From positions 15,809 through 79,808 of the forward strand of contig DDKS01000037.1 of the NCBI GenBank assembly GCA_002340095.1: a DNA stretch of 64,000 bases. Direction: 5' to 3'. A program made the position numbers and the translations under genes. Shown here piece after piece: positions 35,474-47,194 of this stretch (position 1 is the first letter of the stretch; each line of letters starts with the position of its first letter). The notes beneath the pieces were generated by a model. The model saw only the letters and a list, made by a program, of their open reading frames with translations, searched no databases and was not told the DNA's origin. The stretch is from Betaproteobacteria bacterium UBA2592 (GTDB lineage Bacteria > Pseudomonadota > Gammaproteobacteria > Burkholderiales > Rhodocyclaceae).

Positions 35474-36094
35474 TCAGGAGCGCAAGTTTCTCCCCAGCAG
35501 ATACAGCTCCGCGCTCCGGTCCCGGGAAGCCTTGGGTTTGCGGGTTGCGACGCTGGCGAAAGTCTCTCTCATGGCTTTGACAAATTTTTCATAGTCGGTT
35601 CCCTGAAAGACCTTGACGAGGAAAGCCCCCTCTGGCCGGAGATGATCCCGGGCAAACTCCAGTGCCAGTTCCGCCAGGTACATGCCCCGGGCCTGATCCA
35701 TGAGGGCCACCCCCGACATATTGGGCGCCATGTCCGACATCACCAGATCCGCCCGGCGCCCCTCCAGCAGCGCTTCGAAGCGGCGCAGGACATCCTCCTC
35801 GCGGAAATCCCCCTGGATGAATTCGACGCCCCCCAGGCCCTGCATTTCCAGGATGTCGAGGGCGAACACCCTGCCCTTGTCGCCCACTCGCCGGGCGGCC
35901 ACCTGGGACCAGCCGCCCGGTGCCGCGCCCAGGTCCACCACCACGCCGCCAGCACGGATCAGCCGGTCGCGGTCATCGATCTCCATGAGTTTGAAGGCAG
36001 CCCGGGAGCGCCACCCCTCCTTCCTGGCCAGTTGCACGTAGGGGTCGGTCACATGCTCGTGCATCCACGCCTTGCTGGTTCTCGTTCTTGCCAT
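35474..36094 (-). CDS. rlmE: 23S rRNA 2'-O-ribose U2552 methyltransferase
   Basis: 206 residues (FtsJ/RrmJ). Methylates U2552 in the ribosomal A loop using S-adenosylmethionine. SAM motif VVDLGAAPGGWSQVA; catalytic K-D-K-E residues fit SRAAFKL, DLVMSDMAPNMSG, AFLVKVFQGTDYE and a C-terminal ELYLL. Encoded directly upstream of ftsH, as in many bacteria, and divergent to yhbY. Confidence 0.96.
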   Translation of the reverse strand: MARTRTSKAWMHEHVTDPYVQLARKEGWRSRAAFKLMEIDDRDRLIRAGGVVVDLGAAPGGWSQVAARRVGDKGRVFALDILEMQGLGGVEFIQGDFREEDVLRRFEALLEGRRADLVMSDMAPNMSGVALMDQARGMYLAELALEFARDHLRPEGAFLVKVFQGTDYEKFVKAMRETFASVATRKPKASRDRSAELYLLGRNLRS

Positions 36095-36128
36095 CCGGTA
36101 AAATGCCTGTTTTGGAAAAGGTTACGCA

Positions 36129-36474
36129 ATGTTGCAGATTTCGTCCGAGCAGCGCCGCCAGTTGAAGGCCCGAGCCCATGGCCTGAACCCCGTCGTCTCC
36201 ATCTCCCAGCAGGGTCTTAGCGACTCCGTGCTAAAGGAAATCGACGTCTGCCTCAAGGCCCACGAACTGATCAAGATCCGTGTCTACGGGGATGACCGGG
36301 AAGCCCGCGCCGCCTACCTGGAGGCCATCTGCAACCAGCTCGAAGCGGCACCCGTCCAACACATCGGCAAGCTGCTGGTGGTCTGGCGCCCCGCTCGGCG
36401 CGGGGGAGCGCCCGGCAGCCCGTCTGCGGCGCACCCCGCGCCAGATCCGTCGTACCAAGCGCAGCTATCAGTAA
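36129..36474 (+). CDS. yhbY: YhbY-type CRM-domain RNA-binding protein (apparent frameshift)
   Basis: CRS1-YhbY domain protein associated with 50S ribosome assembly; its position beside rlmE fits. The first 87 codons match the family (SEQRRQLKARAHGLNPVV, KEIDVCLKAHELIKI, LVVWRP). After that the open frame runs on to 36545 and overlaps the convergent gene. In the +1 frame the sequence reads to a conserved-looking RTKRSYQ and a TAA at 36472-36474. Removing one C from the CCCC run at 36389-36392 restores a 114-residue protein. Probably a sequencing error, possibly a true mutation. Confidence 0.75.
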
Positions 36475-36478
36475 TCAA

Positions 36479-36952
36479 TCAGCGCCCGCCGCTGCGCCCC
36501 AGGCGCAGCAGCAGGCCGAGGGCCAGCAGGCTCTGGAGCAGGTAGAGGCTGCTGGAAATTCCGTGCCAAGTGGAAAAGCGCTCCCGCAGCGGGCTTTCCA
36601 TCACAGCCAGGGGCAAGGCCTCCAGCTTCATCCGGGCCATGAGCGGCTGAATTCCGAACAGGCTCACCGCCGTCAGGATAAGCATCAGCGCCGCCAGCCA
36701 GAACGGCAGGGTGCGCAGGGCGGCAAGCCCCTGGCGCAGGAGCAGGCACAGCAGCAGGAAAATCCCCAGCCCCAGACCGGCCCAGCCGGAAACCTCGAAC
36801 AGGGAAGCGGCAATGGCGCCCGCCAGCGGCCGGCTTTCCAGGGTATTGAACAAGGTGGGCACCACCAGATAACCGATGCTCCACAGCCCCCCGACCCAGA
36901 GGGTCAGGGCAACCTGGAACAGGGCATCGGCCAGACGGCGCACCGGACTCAC
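36479..36952 (-). CDS. DUF4149 membrane protein
   Basis: 157-residue inner-membrane protein with about four hydrophobic helices. The opening motif LWVGGLWSIGYLVVPTLF is characteristic of DUF4149/TMEM205-like proteins of unknown function. Its ATG overlaps the greA stop by four bases, indicating cotranscription and coupled translation with greA. Convergent to yhbY. Confidence 0.78.
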   Translation of the reverse strand: MSPVRRLADALFQVALTLWVGGLWSIGYLVVPTLFNTLESRPLAGAIAASLFEVSGWAGLGLGIFLLLCLLLRQGLAALRTLPFWLAALMLILTAVSLFGIQPLMARMKLEALPLAVMESPLRERFSTWHGISSSLYLLQSLLALGLLLRLGRSGGR

Positions 36953-37425
36953 TCGTAACGGACGTCGAGGATCTCGAATTCACGCATACCGCCCGGAGCC
37001 TGAACCTGGGCCACGTCCCCGGCGTATTTGCCGATCAGGGCCCGGGCCATGGGAGAGCTGACGGAAATCTTGCCCTGTTTGATGTCGGCCTCGTCCTCGC
37101 CGACGATCTGGTAGGTCACCACGTCGCCAGAATCCTGGTCTTCCATTTCCACGGTGGAACCAAAGACGCAGCGGCCATCCGCGTCGAGCAGCCGGGGGTC
37201 GATGATCTGGGCGTTGGCGAGCTTGCCCTCGATCTCCTGGATGCGTCCCTCGATGAAGCCCTGGCGCTCCTTGGCGGCGTCGTATTCGGCGTTCTCGGAC
37301 AGGTCGCCATGGGAACGGGCCTCGGCGATGGCGGCAATCACGTTGGGCCGGTCCACGGTCTTGAGCCGGTGCAGTTCCTCACGTAGTTTTTCTGCACCAG
37401 CGACGGTCAGCGGTACTTTGCTCAT
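36949..37425 (-). CDS. greA: Transcription elongation factor GreA
   Basis: 158 residues. Rescues backtracked RNA polymerase. N-terminal coiled coil with SHGDLSENAEYDAAKERQGFIEGRI (in parts at residues 38-62), C-terminal FKBP-like fold with GKISVSSPMARALIGK. Length equals E. coli GreA. Lies downstream of carB, from which it is separated by a terminator-like hairpin, and upstream of the DUF4149 gene. Confidence 0.97.
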   Translation of the reverse strand: MSKVPLTVAGAEKLREELHRLKTVDRPNVIAAIAEARSHGDLSENAEYDAAKERQGFIEGRIQEIEGKLANAQIIDPRLLDADGRCVFGSTVEMEDQDSGDVVTYQIVGEDEADIKQGKISVSSPMARALIGKYAGDVAQVQAPGGMREFEILDVRYE

Positions 37426-37437
37426 TTTTCTCTGCCT

Positions 37438-37480
37438 AAAGGAAAACCGCCGGCGCCCGCAGTGGGGCTACCCGGCGGTT
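37438..37480 (-). terminator. Probable terminator after carAB
   Basis: AACCGCCGG (37445-37453) pairs with CCGGCGGTT (37472-37480); the loop holds a second small stem. On the minus strand it is followed by TTTTCCTTT. It separates carB from greA. Confidence 0.65.
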
Positions 37481-37493
37481 CTGGTCTAAGGAT

Positions 37494-40700
<3,207 letters not shown>

Positions 40701-40741
40701 GTTTCGCCTTTTCGTTCAATGCTGGGAACCGCCGGAGCAGC

Positions 40742-41899
40742 TCAGTTGGGCTGCAGGGCCGCCACGCCGCGGGTCATGGTGTCGAGGAAGCGGTCGAACA
40801 GGTAGGCCACGTCATGGGGGCCGGGACTCGCTTCCGGATGCCCTTGGAAGGAGAAGGCGGGCACGTCGGTGCGGGCGATGCCTTGCAGGGAACCATCGAA
40901 GAGGGAGACGTGGGTGGCCCGCAGATGGGCGGGCAGGCTATCGGGATCGACGGCAAAGCCGTGGTTCTGGCTGGTGATCAGCACCTGGCCGGAATCCAGA
41001 TCCTTGACAGGATGATTGGCACCATGGTGGCCGAACTTCATCTTCAAGGTCCTGGCGCCGGAAGCCAGGGCCAGCAGCTGGTGCCCCAGGCAGATGCCGA
41101 ACACGGGCACGCCCTTGGACAGGAATGTACGGATAGCCTCGATGGCGTAGGTGCACGGCTCCGGGTCACCAGGACCGTTGGAGAGGAACACGCCGTCCGG
41201 CTTCAGGGCGAGCACGTCGGCTGCCGGGGTTTCGGCAGGCACCACGGTCAGCTTGCAACCGCGGGCAGCGAGCATGCGCAGGATGTTGTACTTGACGCCG
41301 AAATCGTAGGCCACCACGTGAAAGCGAGCCTCGGCAGCGGATACATAGCCCTTTTCCAGGCTCCACTCCGCCTGTTCCCAGGCAAAGGTTTCCCTGGTGC
41401 TCACCACCTTGGCCAGATCCATGCCGGCCAGACCCGGGAAGGCGCGGGCCGCAGCCAGGGCCTTGGCTTCGTCGACCTCCCCGGCAACGATGGCGCCGGC
41501 CTGAGCGCCCCTGTCGCGCAGGATGCGGGTGAGCTTGCGGGTGTCGACTCCGGCGATGGCCACGATCCCGTGCTGCTTCAGATAATCAGACAGACTCTGG
41601 GTGGCGCGCCAGCTGGAAACCTGGAGCGGCAGGTCACGGATCACCAAACCGGCGGCGTAGTTGCCGGCCGATTCGAAATCCTCGGGATTGCAACCCACAT
41701 TACCGATGTGGGGATAGGTAAGGGTGACAATCTGGCGGGAATAGGATGGATCGGTGAGGATCTCCTGATACCCGGTCATGGCGGTGTTGAACACCACCTC
41801 GCCACTGGTTATCCCCGTGGCCCCAATGGCAATCCCCCGGAATACGGTTCCATCGGCAAGGACGAGCAGGGCTGGCGGATGATTTGGCAGCAGCGACAC
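40742..41899 (-). CDS. carA: Carbamoyl-phosphate synthase small subunit
   Basis: 385 residues. Glutamine amidotransferase subunit feeding ammonia to CarB. Class I GATase triad: Cys in GICLGHQLL, and His-Pro-Glu in FQGHPEASPGPHD. The N-terminal CarA domain shows FNTAMTGYQEILTDPSY. Forms an operon with carB. The region between carA and the upstream kinase gene (41900-42079) shows no other feature. Confidence 0.98.
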   Translation of the reverse strand: MSLLPNHPPALLVLADGTVFRGIAIGATGITSGEVVFNTAMTGYQEILTDPSYSRQIVTLTYPHIGNVGCNPEDFESAGNYAAGLVIRDLPLQVSSWRATQSLSDYLKQHGIVAIAGVDTRKLTRILRDRGAQAGAIVAGEVDEAKALAAARAFPGLAGMDLAKVVSTRETFAWEQAEWSLEKGYVSAAEARFHVVAYDFGVKYNILRMLAARGCKLTVVPAETPAADVLALKPDGVFLSNGPGDPEPCTYAIEAIRTFLSKGVPVFGICLGHQLLALASGARTLKMKFGHHGANHPVKDLDSGQVLITSQNHGFAVDPDSLPAHLRATHVSLFDGSLQGIARTDVPAFSFQGHPEASPGPHDVAYLFDRFLDTMTRGVAALQPN

Positions 41900-42079
41900 G
41901 AAAAACTCCTGGAATTATTATGATGGCGAGTCCGCCGGACCGGAAAAGCACGCTTGCGACAGCCCCTTCCCGGATGGGGATTCAAACTTTTTCATTCTAC
42001 CCGAGGCACCTTTCCGGGGCAAATCCGGCAACACAGAATACGCGCAAACCGCAATTGCCCGCCATGCCGCCGCAGCGTC

Positions 42080-44616
42080 TCAGGCAGCCCGTCCGACGTA
42101 GGATTCCAGACGGGGACGCAGGTCCCTGAGGCTGTCGAACAAGCGCTGCATGATGGCACGGCAGCTCCCCCAGTTCACCTGGGTCTCGTCCCGGCTCGCA
42201 AGCTCCAGTTCCAGAGCCAGCTGGCGCGCCTGCTCCGCATGAAAAATCGCCACCAGCCCCTTGAGGGTATGGGCTTGACGGCACAGATCCCGGCAGCGTC
42301 CCTGATCGAGACTGCGCTGCAGTTCCAGTTGCTGCTCATCCCACTCCTCAAGGAGCATGCGCGCCATCTGCAACACCAGATCCCGATCCCCCAGGTCTCG
42401 TTCCGCCGCATCGAAATCCACTGCGGCCGGCTCCGGCGCAGACTGCGCCCGCGCCGCAACCTCCTCCCCCGCAGCCAGAGCCCCGAGGGAGCCCAGTACC
42501 CGGCGCAGTTCCTCCAGTCGCAGCGGCTTGGTCAGATAGTCGTTCATGCCCGCCTCCAGGCAGCGCTCCCGGTCTCCGGCCATGGCATTGGCGGTCATGG
42601 CGATGATGGGCACCTGGCGCAGGCCGCCATCGGATAGCACCCAACTACGCCGCATTTCCCTGGCACGGATGGCTTCGGTAGCCTCGATGCCTCCCATCAC
42701 CGGCATCTGCATGTCCATGAAAATGACATCGAAGCGGTGCTGCTCGAACAGCGCTAGGGCCTCCCCCCCGTGATTGGCTACCCGGACCCGGTGCCCCTCC
42801 TTCTCGATCAGGCGCCGGGCCAGCTCCTGATTGACGGGGTTGTCTTCCACCAGCAGGACTTCCAGGGGCTGAGCCGCCCTGGCCTGCTTCTGGCCGAGTT
42901 CAAAGGGAGCCAGCTCGAACCCACCTGCCGCTGCGGCGGACTGGAACCAGTTAAGCAGTTCGAGGATGTCCTCCGGTGCCACGGGCTTGAGCAGGCAGCT
43001 GCCCAGCTGACGCGCCTGCAGCTCATCGAGCCCCTGCCGGGCGTGCTCATGGGTCAGCAACATCACCAGTTTTTCCGGCGGGGCTTCCAGAAGCCAGTGG
43101 GACACCCAGCCCTCCTGCCAGGGAGCCGGCATGGCGGCATCCACCAGCACGTACTGATAGGGATACTCCAGCTGACGCGCCTTCAGCAGCGCCTCCCAGG
43201 CCGCCGCCCCGTCCCCTGAGCAGGAGGCGGCCACTCCCAGGCGCCGCAGACACTCCAGGACTTCCCGGATCGCGCCGCCCGGCGGCATCAGCACCAGGGC
43301 GCGCAGTCCGGCAAAAGCCGCACCCGCATGCCCGCCCTGGACATCCGGATCGAGGCCGAAACGGGCCGTGAAATGGAAACGGCTACCCTGCCCCTCCCGG
43401 CTCTCCAGGGCAATTTCACCCCCCATCAACTGCACCAGCCGGGAACAGATGGCCAGCCCCAGTCCCGTCCCCCCGTAACGCCGGGTAGTCGAGCTGTCGG
43501 CCTGGGAAAAAGCCTCGAAAATCGCCCGCTGCCGCCCTTCCGGAATCCCGATGCCCGTATCCCTGACCGCACAGTGCAGATAAACAGAAGCCCCTTCCTG
43601 GCGCACCAGATCCACCCGGGCTTCGATTTCTCCCTGCTCGGTGAACTTGATCGCATTACCCAGCAGGTTCAGGAAAACCTGACGCAGCCGGGTAGGATCC
43701 CCGATCACCCGCTCGGGCACCCCGGCGCCGATGCCCAGTACCAGCTCCAGCCCCTTCTTGTGGGCCTCGACGGCCATGGTCCTGGCCGCCTCCTGGAGGA
43801 TGCGGGCCGGCGAAAAGGAAATGGTCTCGAACTGCATCTTGCCCGCCTCGATCTTGGAAAAGTCGAGGACATCGTTGAGCAGGGCCAGCAGGGCCTCGGC
43901 CGAGGACTTGACCGTCCGGAGGTAGTGGCGCTGCTCATTGTCCAGGCGGGTGTCCAGGGCCAGCTCGGTCATGCCGATGACCCCATTGAGGGGGGTGCGG
44001 ATCTCGTGGCTGATGTTGGCCAGAAAGGCCCCCCGGGCCCGGTTCGCGGTCTCGGCCGCCTCCTTGGCCGCCACCAGGGCCGCTTCCGCAGCCCGCATCT
44101 CGCTCACGTCGCGCATCAGCACCAGCAGGCGCAGGGCTTCGCCCCGCTCGTCCCGAGCGCTGACCTTGCCCTTGAGCATGAGCCAGCGCCACTGGCCGCT
44201 CCTGTTGCGCAGCCTGCACTCGACGGCGAGGAACGGGTGCATGCCCTGCAGGTAGGCGGCGATCGCCCCCTGCAGCCGGACCCGGTCATCGGGGTGCAAG
44301 AGCGACTGCCAGGCCGCCAGCGTGTCGGCCAGGGCATCCTGCCCGTAACCCAGTAATGTCTTCCACTGCCGGCCCGATTCGATGCTGCCCGTACGCAGGT
44401 TCCACTCGGACAGCACATCCCCCCCAGTTCGTTCTGGAGCTGATGGATGAAGGCATACTGGGCACAGGTGGCATCCGCCCCCTCAAGCAACTGGCGCAAG
44501 GCCGGCACGAGCCCGGGAGCCTGGGCTTCCAGCTGGTCCAGCTCGCGCCACAGACGCGCTTCTCCGCCCTCACCAAAAATGGCACGGATCTGCCGGTTGA
44601 GGGCGGGGGATTTCAT
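42080..44616 (-). CDS. PAS-hybrid sensor histidine kinase/response regulator (apparent frameshift)
   Basis: About 845 residues if restored. Order: helical N-terminus, PAS domain (WKTLLGYG to RWLMLKG), HisKA with phospho-His in FLANISHEIRTPLNG, HATPase_c (NLLGNAIKFTEQG, GGTGLGLAI), a degenerate receiver lacking the usual acidic pocket, a canonical receiver (LLVEDNPVNQ, IFMDMQMP), and an HPt domain (HTLKGL). The gene starts at ATG 44616 after GGAGG, but the frame breaks at a seven-G run (44419-44425); one more G joins it to the kinase frame. Without it, the downstream part opens at GTG 44416. No transmembrane segment; signal unknown. Confidence 0.75.
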
Positions 44617-44649
44617 CGGAATGCCTCCGCAGCCTGGATACCCACCGGA

Positions 44650-45459
44650 TCAGCGCAGCCCCAGCACGTCCTGCATGTCGAACAAGCCCCGTTGATGGTC
44701 CGCCAGGAAATGGGCCGCACGCAGGCTGCCCAGGGCGTAGGGCATGCGGCTGCCCGCCTTGTGGGAAATCTCCACCCGCTCCCCCAGGCCGCAGAACATG
44801 ACCGTGTGATCCCCCACGATGTCACCACCACGTACCGTGGCAAAACCGATGGTCTGCCCATCCCTCTCCCCCGTATGGCCCTCACGGCCATACACGGCGC
44901 AGTCCGCCAGATTCCGCCCCAGCGCCTCGGCCACCACCTCGCCCATCCGCAGGGCCGTGCCGGAAGGCGCATCCACCTTCATCCGGTGATGCGCTTCGAC
45001 GATTTCCACGTCGTAGCCGGAGGCCAGAATCCGGGCTGCCATATCGAGCAGCTTGAACACGAGGTTGACCCCCACCGCCATGTTGGGGGCGAAGACCACG
45101 GGTATCCGTTCGGCCGCCTGGGCGATGCGGGCCTTGCCGTCCGCATCCATGCCCGTGGTGCCGATCACCATGGCAACCCCCAGCCGCTCGCACAGGGCCA
45201 GGTGGGCCAGGGTACCTTCGGGTCGGGTGAAATCGATCAGACAGTCACAGTTTTGCAGCCCCGCTGCCACATCGTCGCTGACCAGCACCCCGGAAGCGGG
45301 TAGCCCGGCCAGCTCGGCCGCATCCCGGCCGAGGGCCGGACTGCCGGGCAGGTCGAAGGCAGCCGCGAGCCGGGCCCGCTCATCCTTCAGGGTGGCTTCA
45401 ATGAGCATCCGGCCCATGCGGCCCGATGCCCCGACGATTCCAATACGATTCTTCTTCAT
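44650..45459 (-). CDS. dapB: 4-hydroxy-tetrahydrodipicolinate reductase
   Basis: 269 residues. Lysine/diaminopimelate pathway enzyme. NAD(P)H-binding IGIVGASGRMGRM, then FTRPEGTLAHL, and catalytic HHRMKVDAPSGTAL. Good length for the family. The bamE stop is four bases upstream, so they are cotranscribed. Confidence 0.97.
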   Translation of the reverse strand: MKKNRIGIVGASGRMGRMLIEATLKDERARLAAAFDLPGSPALGRDAAELAGLPASGVLVSDDVAAGLQNCDCLIDFTRPEGTLAHLALCERLGVAMVIGTTGMDADGKARIAQAAERIPVVFAPNMAVGVNLVFKLLDMAARILASGYDVEIVEAHHRMKVDAPSGTALRMGEVVAEALGRNLADCAVYGREGHTGERDGQTIGFATVRGGDIVGDHTVMFCGLGERVEISHKAGSRMPYALGSLRAAHFLADHQRGLFDMQDVLGLR

Positions 45460-45463
45460 GAAT

Positions 45464-45943
45464 TCAAAGCCCCAGGGTTTCCATCATGCGGCTCAAAAAG
45501 CCCTTTTCCTCATCAACCGGCGGCAGAGGCTGCGCCTCGTTCCCCAGGGAGCCCAGATCAACGACCTGAGTCCGCGCCACAGGGGCCGTCAGTTCCGCCA
45601 CGGTGCCCACTTCCACATCTCCCCTGACGCTGGCCAGCTGACCGTTTGCATCGAAAAAGACGGAAAAGTTGCGGGCCACCACTTCATTGGTCTTGCCATC
45701 CTGAAGACGGAAAGCATAGTCCCAGCGTTCGGCATGGAAGACATCGGTGAGCAAGGGCGTGCCCAGAATGAAACGGACCTGGTCCCGGGTCAGCCCCGGG
45801 CGCAATTGGGAAACCATTTCCTGGGTGAGCACGTTGCCCTGCTGCACATCGATCCGGTATTCGGTGACGATGCGCGGCACCTGGGAACAGGCAGCAAGGA
45901 AAGCTGCCATTAACCCCGCGATTAATATGGATTTTCGAGCCAT
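45464..45943 (-). CDS. bamE: Outer-membrane assembly lipoprotein BamE
   Basis: 159 residues. Small lipoprotein of the BAM complex. Signal peptide ends in the lipobox LAAC at residue 18. BamE/SmpA fold pattern: VTQEMVSQLRPGLTRDQVRFILGTPLLTD in overlapping blocks around residues 38-66, then HAERWDYAF. The ATG at 45943 is chosen for the lipoprotein signal; a GTG frame extends to 46051 over the divergent promoter region. Divergent to fur, a widely conserved arrangement. Confidence 0.9.
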   Translation of the reverse strand: MARKSILIAGLMAAFLAACSQVPRIVTEYRIDVQQGNVLTQEMVSQLRPGLTRDQVRFILGTPLLTDVFHAERWDYAFRLQDGKTNEVVARNFSVFFDANGQLASVRGDVEVGTVAELTAPVARTQVVDLGSLGNEAQPLPPVDEEKGFLSRMMETLGL

Positions 45944-45962
45944 GGATGGCAAAAGGAGAATT

Positions 45963-45990
45963 TTGAAAGGTTTACCAAGCGTTATATCAT
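45963..45990 (+). promoter_or_regulatory. Probable sigma-70 promoter of fur
   Basis: TTGAAA (45963-45968), 16-base spacer, TATCAT (45985-45990). It lies in the region shared with the divergent bamE gene. No clear 19-base Fur box was identified by eye. Confidence 0.5.
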
Positions 45991-46038
45991 AACCGAAATG
46001 CCGCACCGCCCCGGCGTAAAACATCAAGAAGGAAAACC

Positions 46039-46494
46039 ATGTCGCATTCACAGAACTTGCGGGAAATGGGCCTCAAGGCCACCCTTCCTCGCCTGAAGAT
46101 CCTCGAACTGTTCGAAAAAAGCGAAATACGCCACCTGGGGGCCGAGGACGTCTACCGGATGCTCATCGCCGAGGGCCTGGATATCGGGCTGGCCACGGTG
46201 TATCGCGTGCTCACCCAGTTCGAACAGGCCGGGCTGCTCGAACGGCATTTCTTCGAATCCGGCAAGGCCATCTTCGAGATGAACGAGGGCAGGCACCACG
46301 ACCACTTGGTCTGCACCGACTGTGGCCGGGTCGAAGAGTTCTACGATGCCGAAATCGAAAAGCGCCAGAAGAAGGTGGCCGAAGAACGGGGGTTCGAGAT
46401 CCAGGAACACGCCCTCTACCTCTACGCCAGCTGCACCAAGACCAACTGCCCCCACAAGCAGAACAGGAAAACCCGCAAGGACCCCTCCTTCTGA
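46039..46494 (+). CDS. fur: Ferric uptake regulator Fur
   Basis: 151 residues. Iron-responsive repressor. DNA-binding winged helix with LATVYRVLTQFEQAGLL, metal-binding HHDHLVCTDCGRVEEF, and a second pair CTKTNC near the C-terminus, as in typical Fur. Adjacent divergent bamE-dapB is the classical beta/gamma neighbourhood. Start ATG 46039 follows AAGGA. Confidence 0.97.
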   Translation: MSHSQNLREMGLKATLPRLKILELFEKSEIRHLGAEDVYRMLIAEGLDIGLATVYRVLTQFEQAGLLERHFFESGKAIFEMNEGRHHDHLVCTDCGRVEEFYDAEIEKRQKKVAEERGFEIQEHALYLYASCTKTNCPHKQNRKTRKDPSF

Positions 46495-46509
46495 TGCCTC
46501 GACCGGGAA

Positions 46510-47127
46510 TCAGGCATAGAAGGACATGCGTCGCCCGCCGCCGACCTCCCCGTTCCACTCCACCCCGGCATAAGCCTGCAACGCCTCCCTGACCCGGAAC
46601 GACTGCCGGGTTGCCATCGTTTCCGCTTCCGCCCCCCTGGATCCGGTAGCAGTTTTGCCGGCCTCTAGCCGCTGCCGGGCCACTTCCTGCATCGCCTGCA
46701 TCTCCATCTGCGCCGCCATGGCCGCCACCTGCCGGTCCTGGGGCGAGGGGTCTGGCGGCGCCAGCGCGGTTGCCCGGATGCGCCGGGCCTTGGTGACGGT
46801 TTCTTCCGGAGTGCGCGCTTTGGAGGTGTCGATCCCGACCTCCCCGGACGTGGCGTAGGACCTGCCATCCGGCCCCTTGGTATAGCTGTAGGTGGGCCCG
46901 GAGATCACCAACTCGCCGCCGGTCGCCACGTGCATCTGCTCATGCTGGCGCACCTTGCGGTCCACCTGCTGCAATTCGGCAAGCTGGCGCTGCTCCGCTT
47001 CGGAAAGCGTTTTGCCCGCACCTGCAGGAGCACCTGTGCCAGAATCCGGACGCGCCAACGCCTTTCCACTGCCGGGAGCAGGAAAATTCGCATAGACGGA
47101 GGGAAAACCGGAAACACCGGACAGCAC
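46510..47127 (-). CDS. Putative HExxH metalloprotease (CJM1_0395/SprA-related family)
   Basis: 205 residues. Contains HEQMH in VRQHEQMHVATGG (a zinc-protease type HExxH), followed by SGPTYSYTKGPDGRSYATSG and DPSPQDRQVAAMAAQMEM, which match the putative metalloprotease CJM1_0395 family. The N-terminus is disordered and has no signal peptide. GTG start at 47127 with AGGAG upstream. Activity has not been established. Convergent to fur with 15 bases between. Confidence 0.7.
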   Translation of the reverse strand: MLSGVSGFPSVYANFPAPGSGKALARPDSGTGAPAGAGKTLSEAEQRQLAELQQVDRKVRQHEQMHVATGGELVISGPTYSYTKGPDGRSYATSGEVGIDTSKARTPEETVTKARRIRATALAPPDPSPQDRQVAAMAAQMEMQAMQEVARQRLEAGKTATGSRGAEAETMATRQSFRVREALQAYAGVEWNGEVGGGRRMSFYA

Positions 47128-47194
47128 CTTGAAGACTCCTGGAAAGGCCGGCTACACCCTCATTGTAGCGCCCCGGGAGAAAAACTCAGACAAA

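Noticed and set aside
46022..46051. Upstream GTG start for bamE
   Set aside because: Would hide the lipoprotein signal and run into the fur start region.
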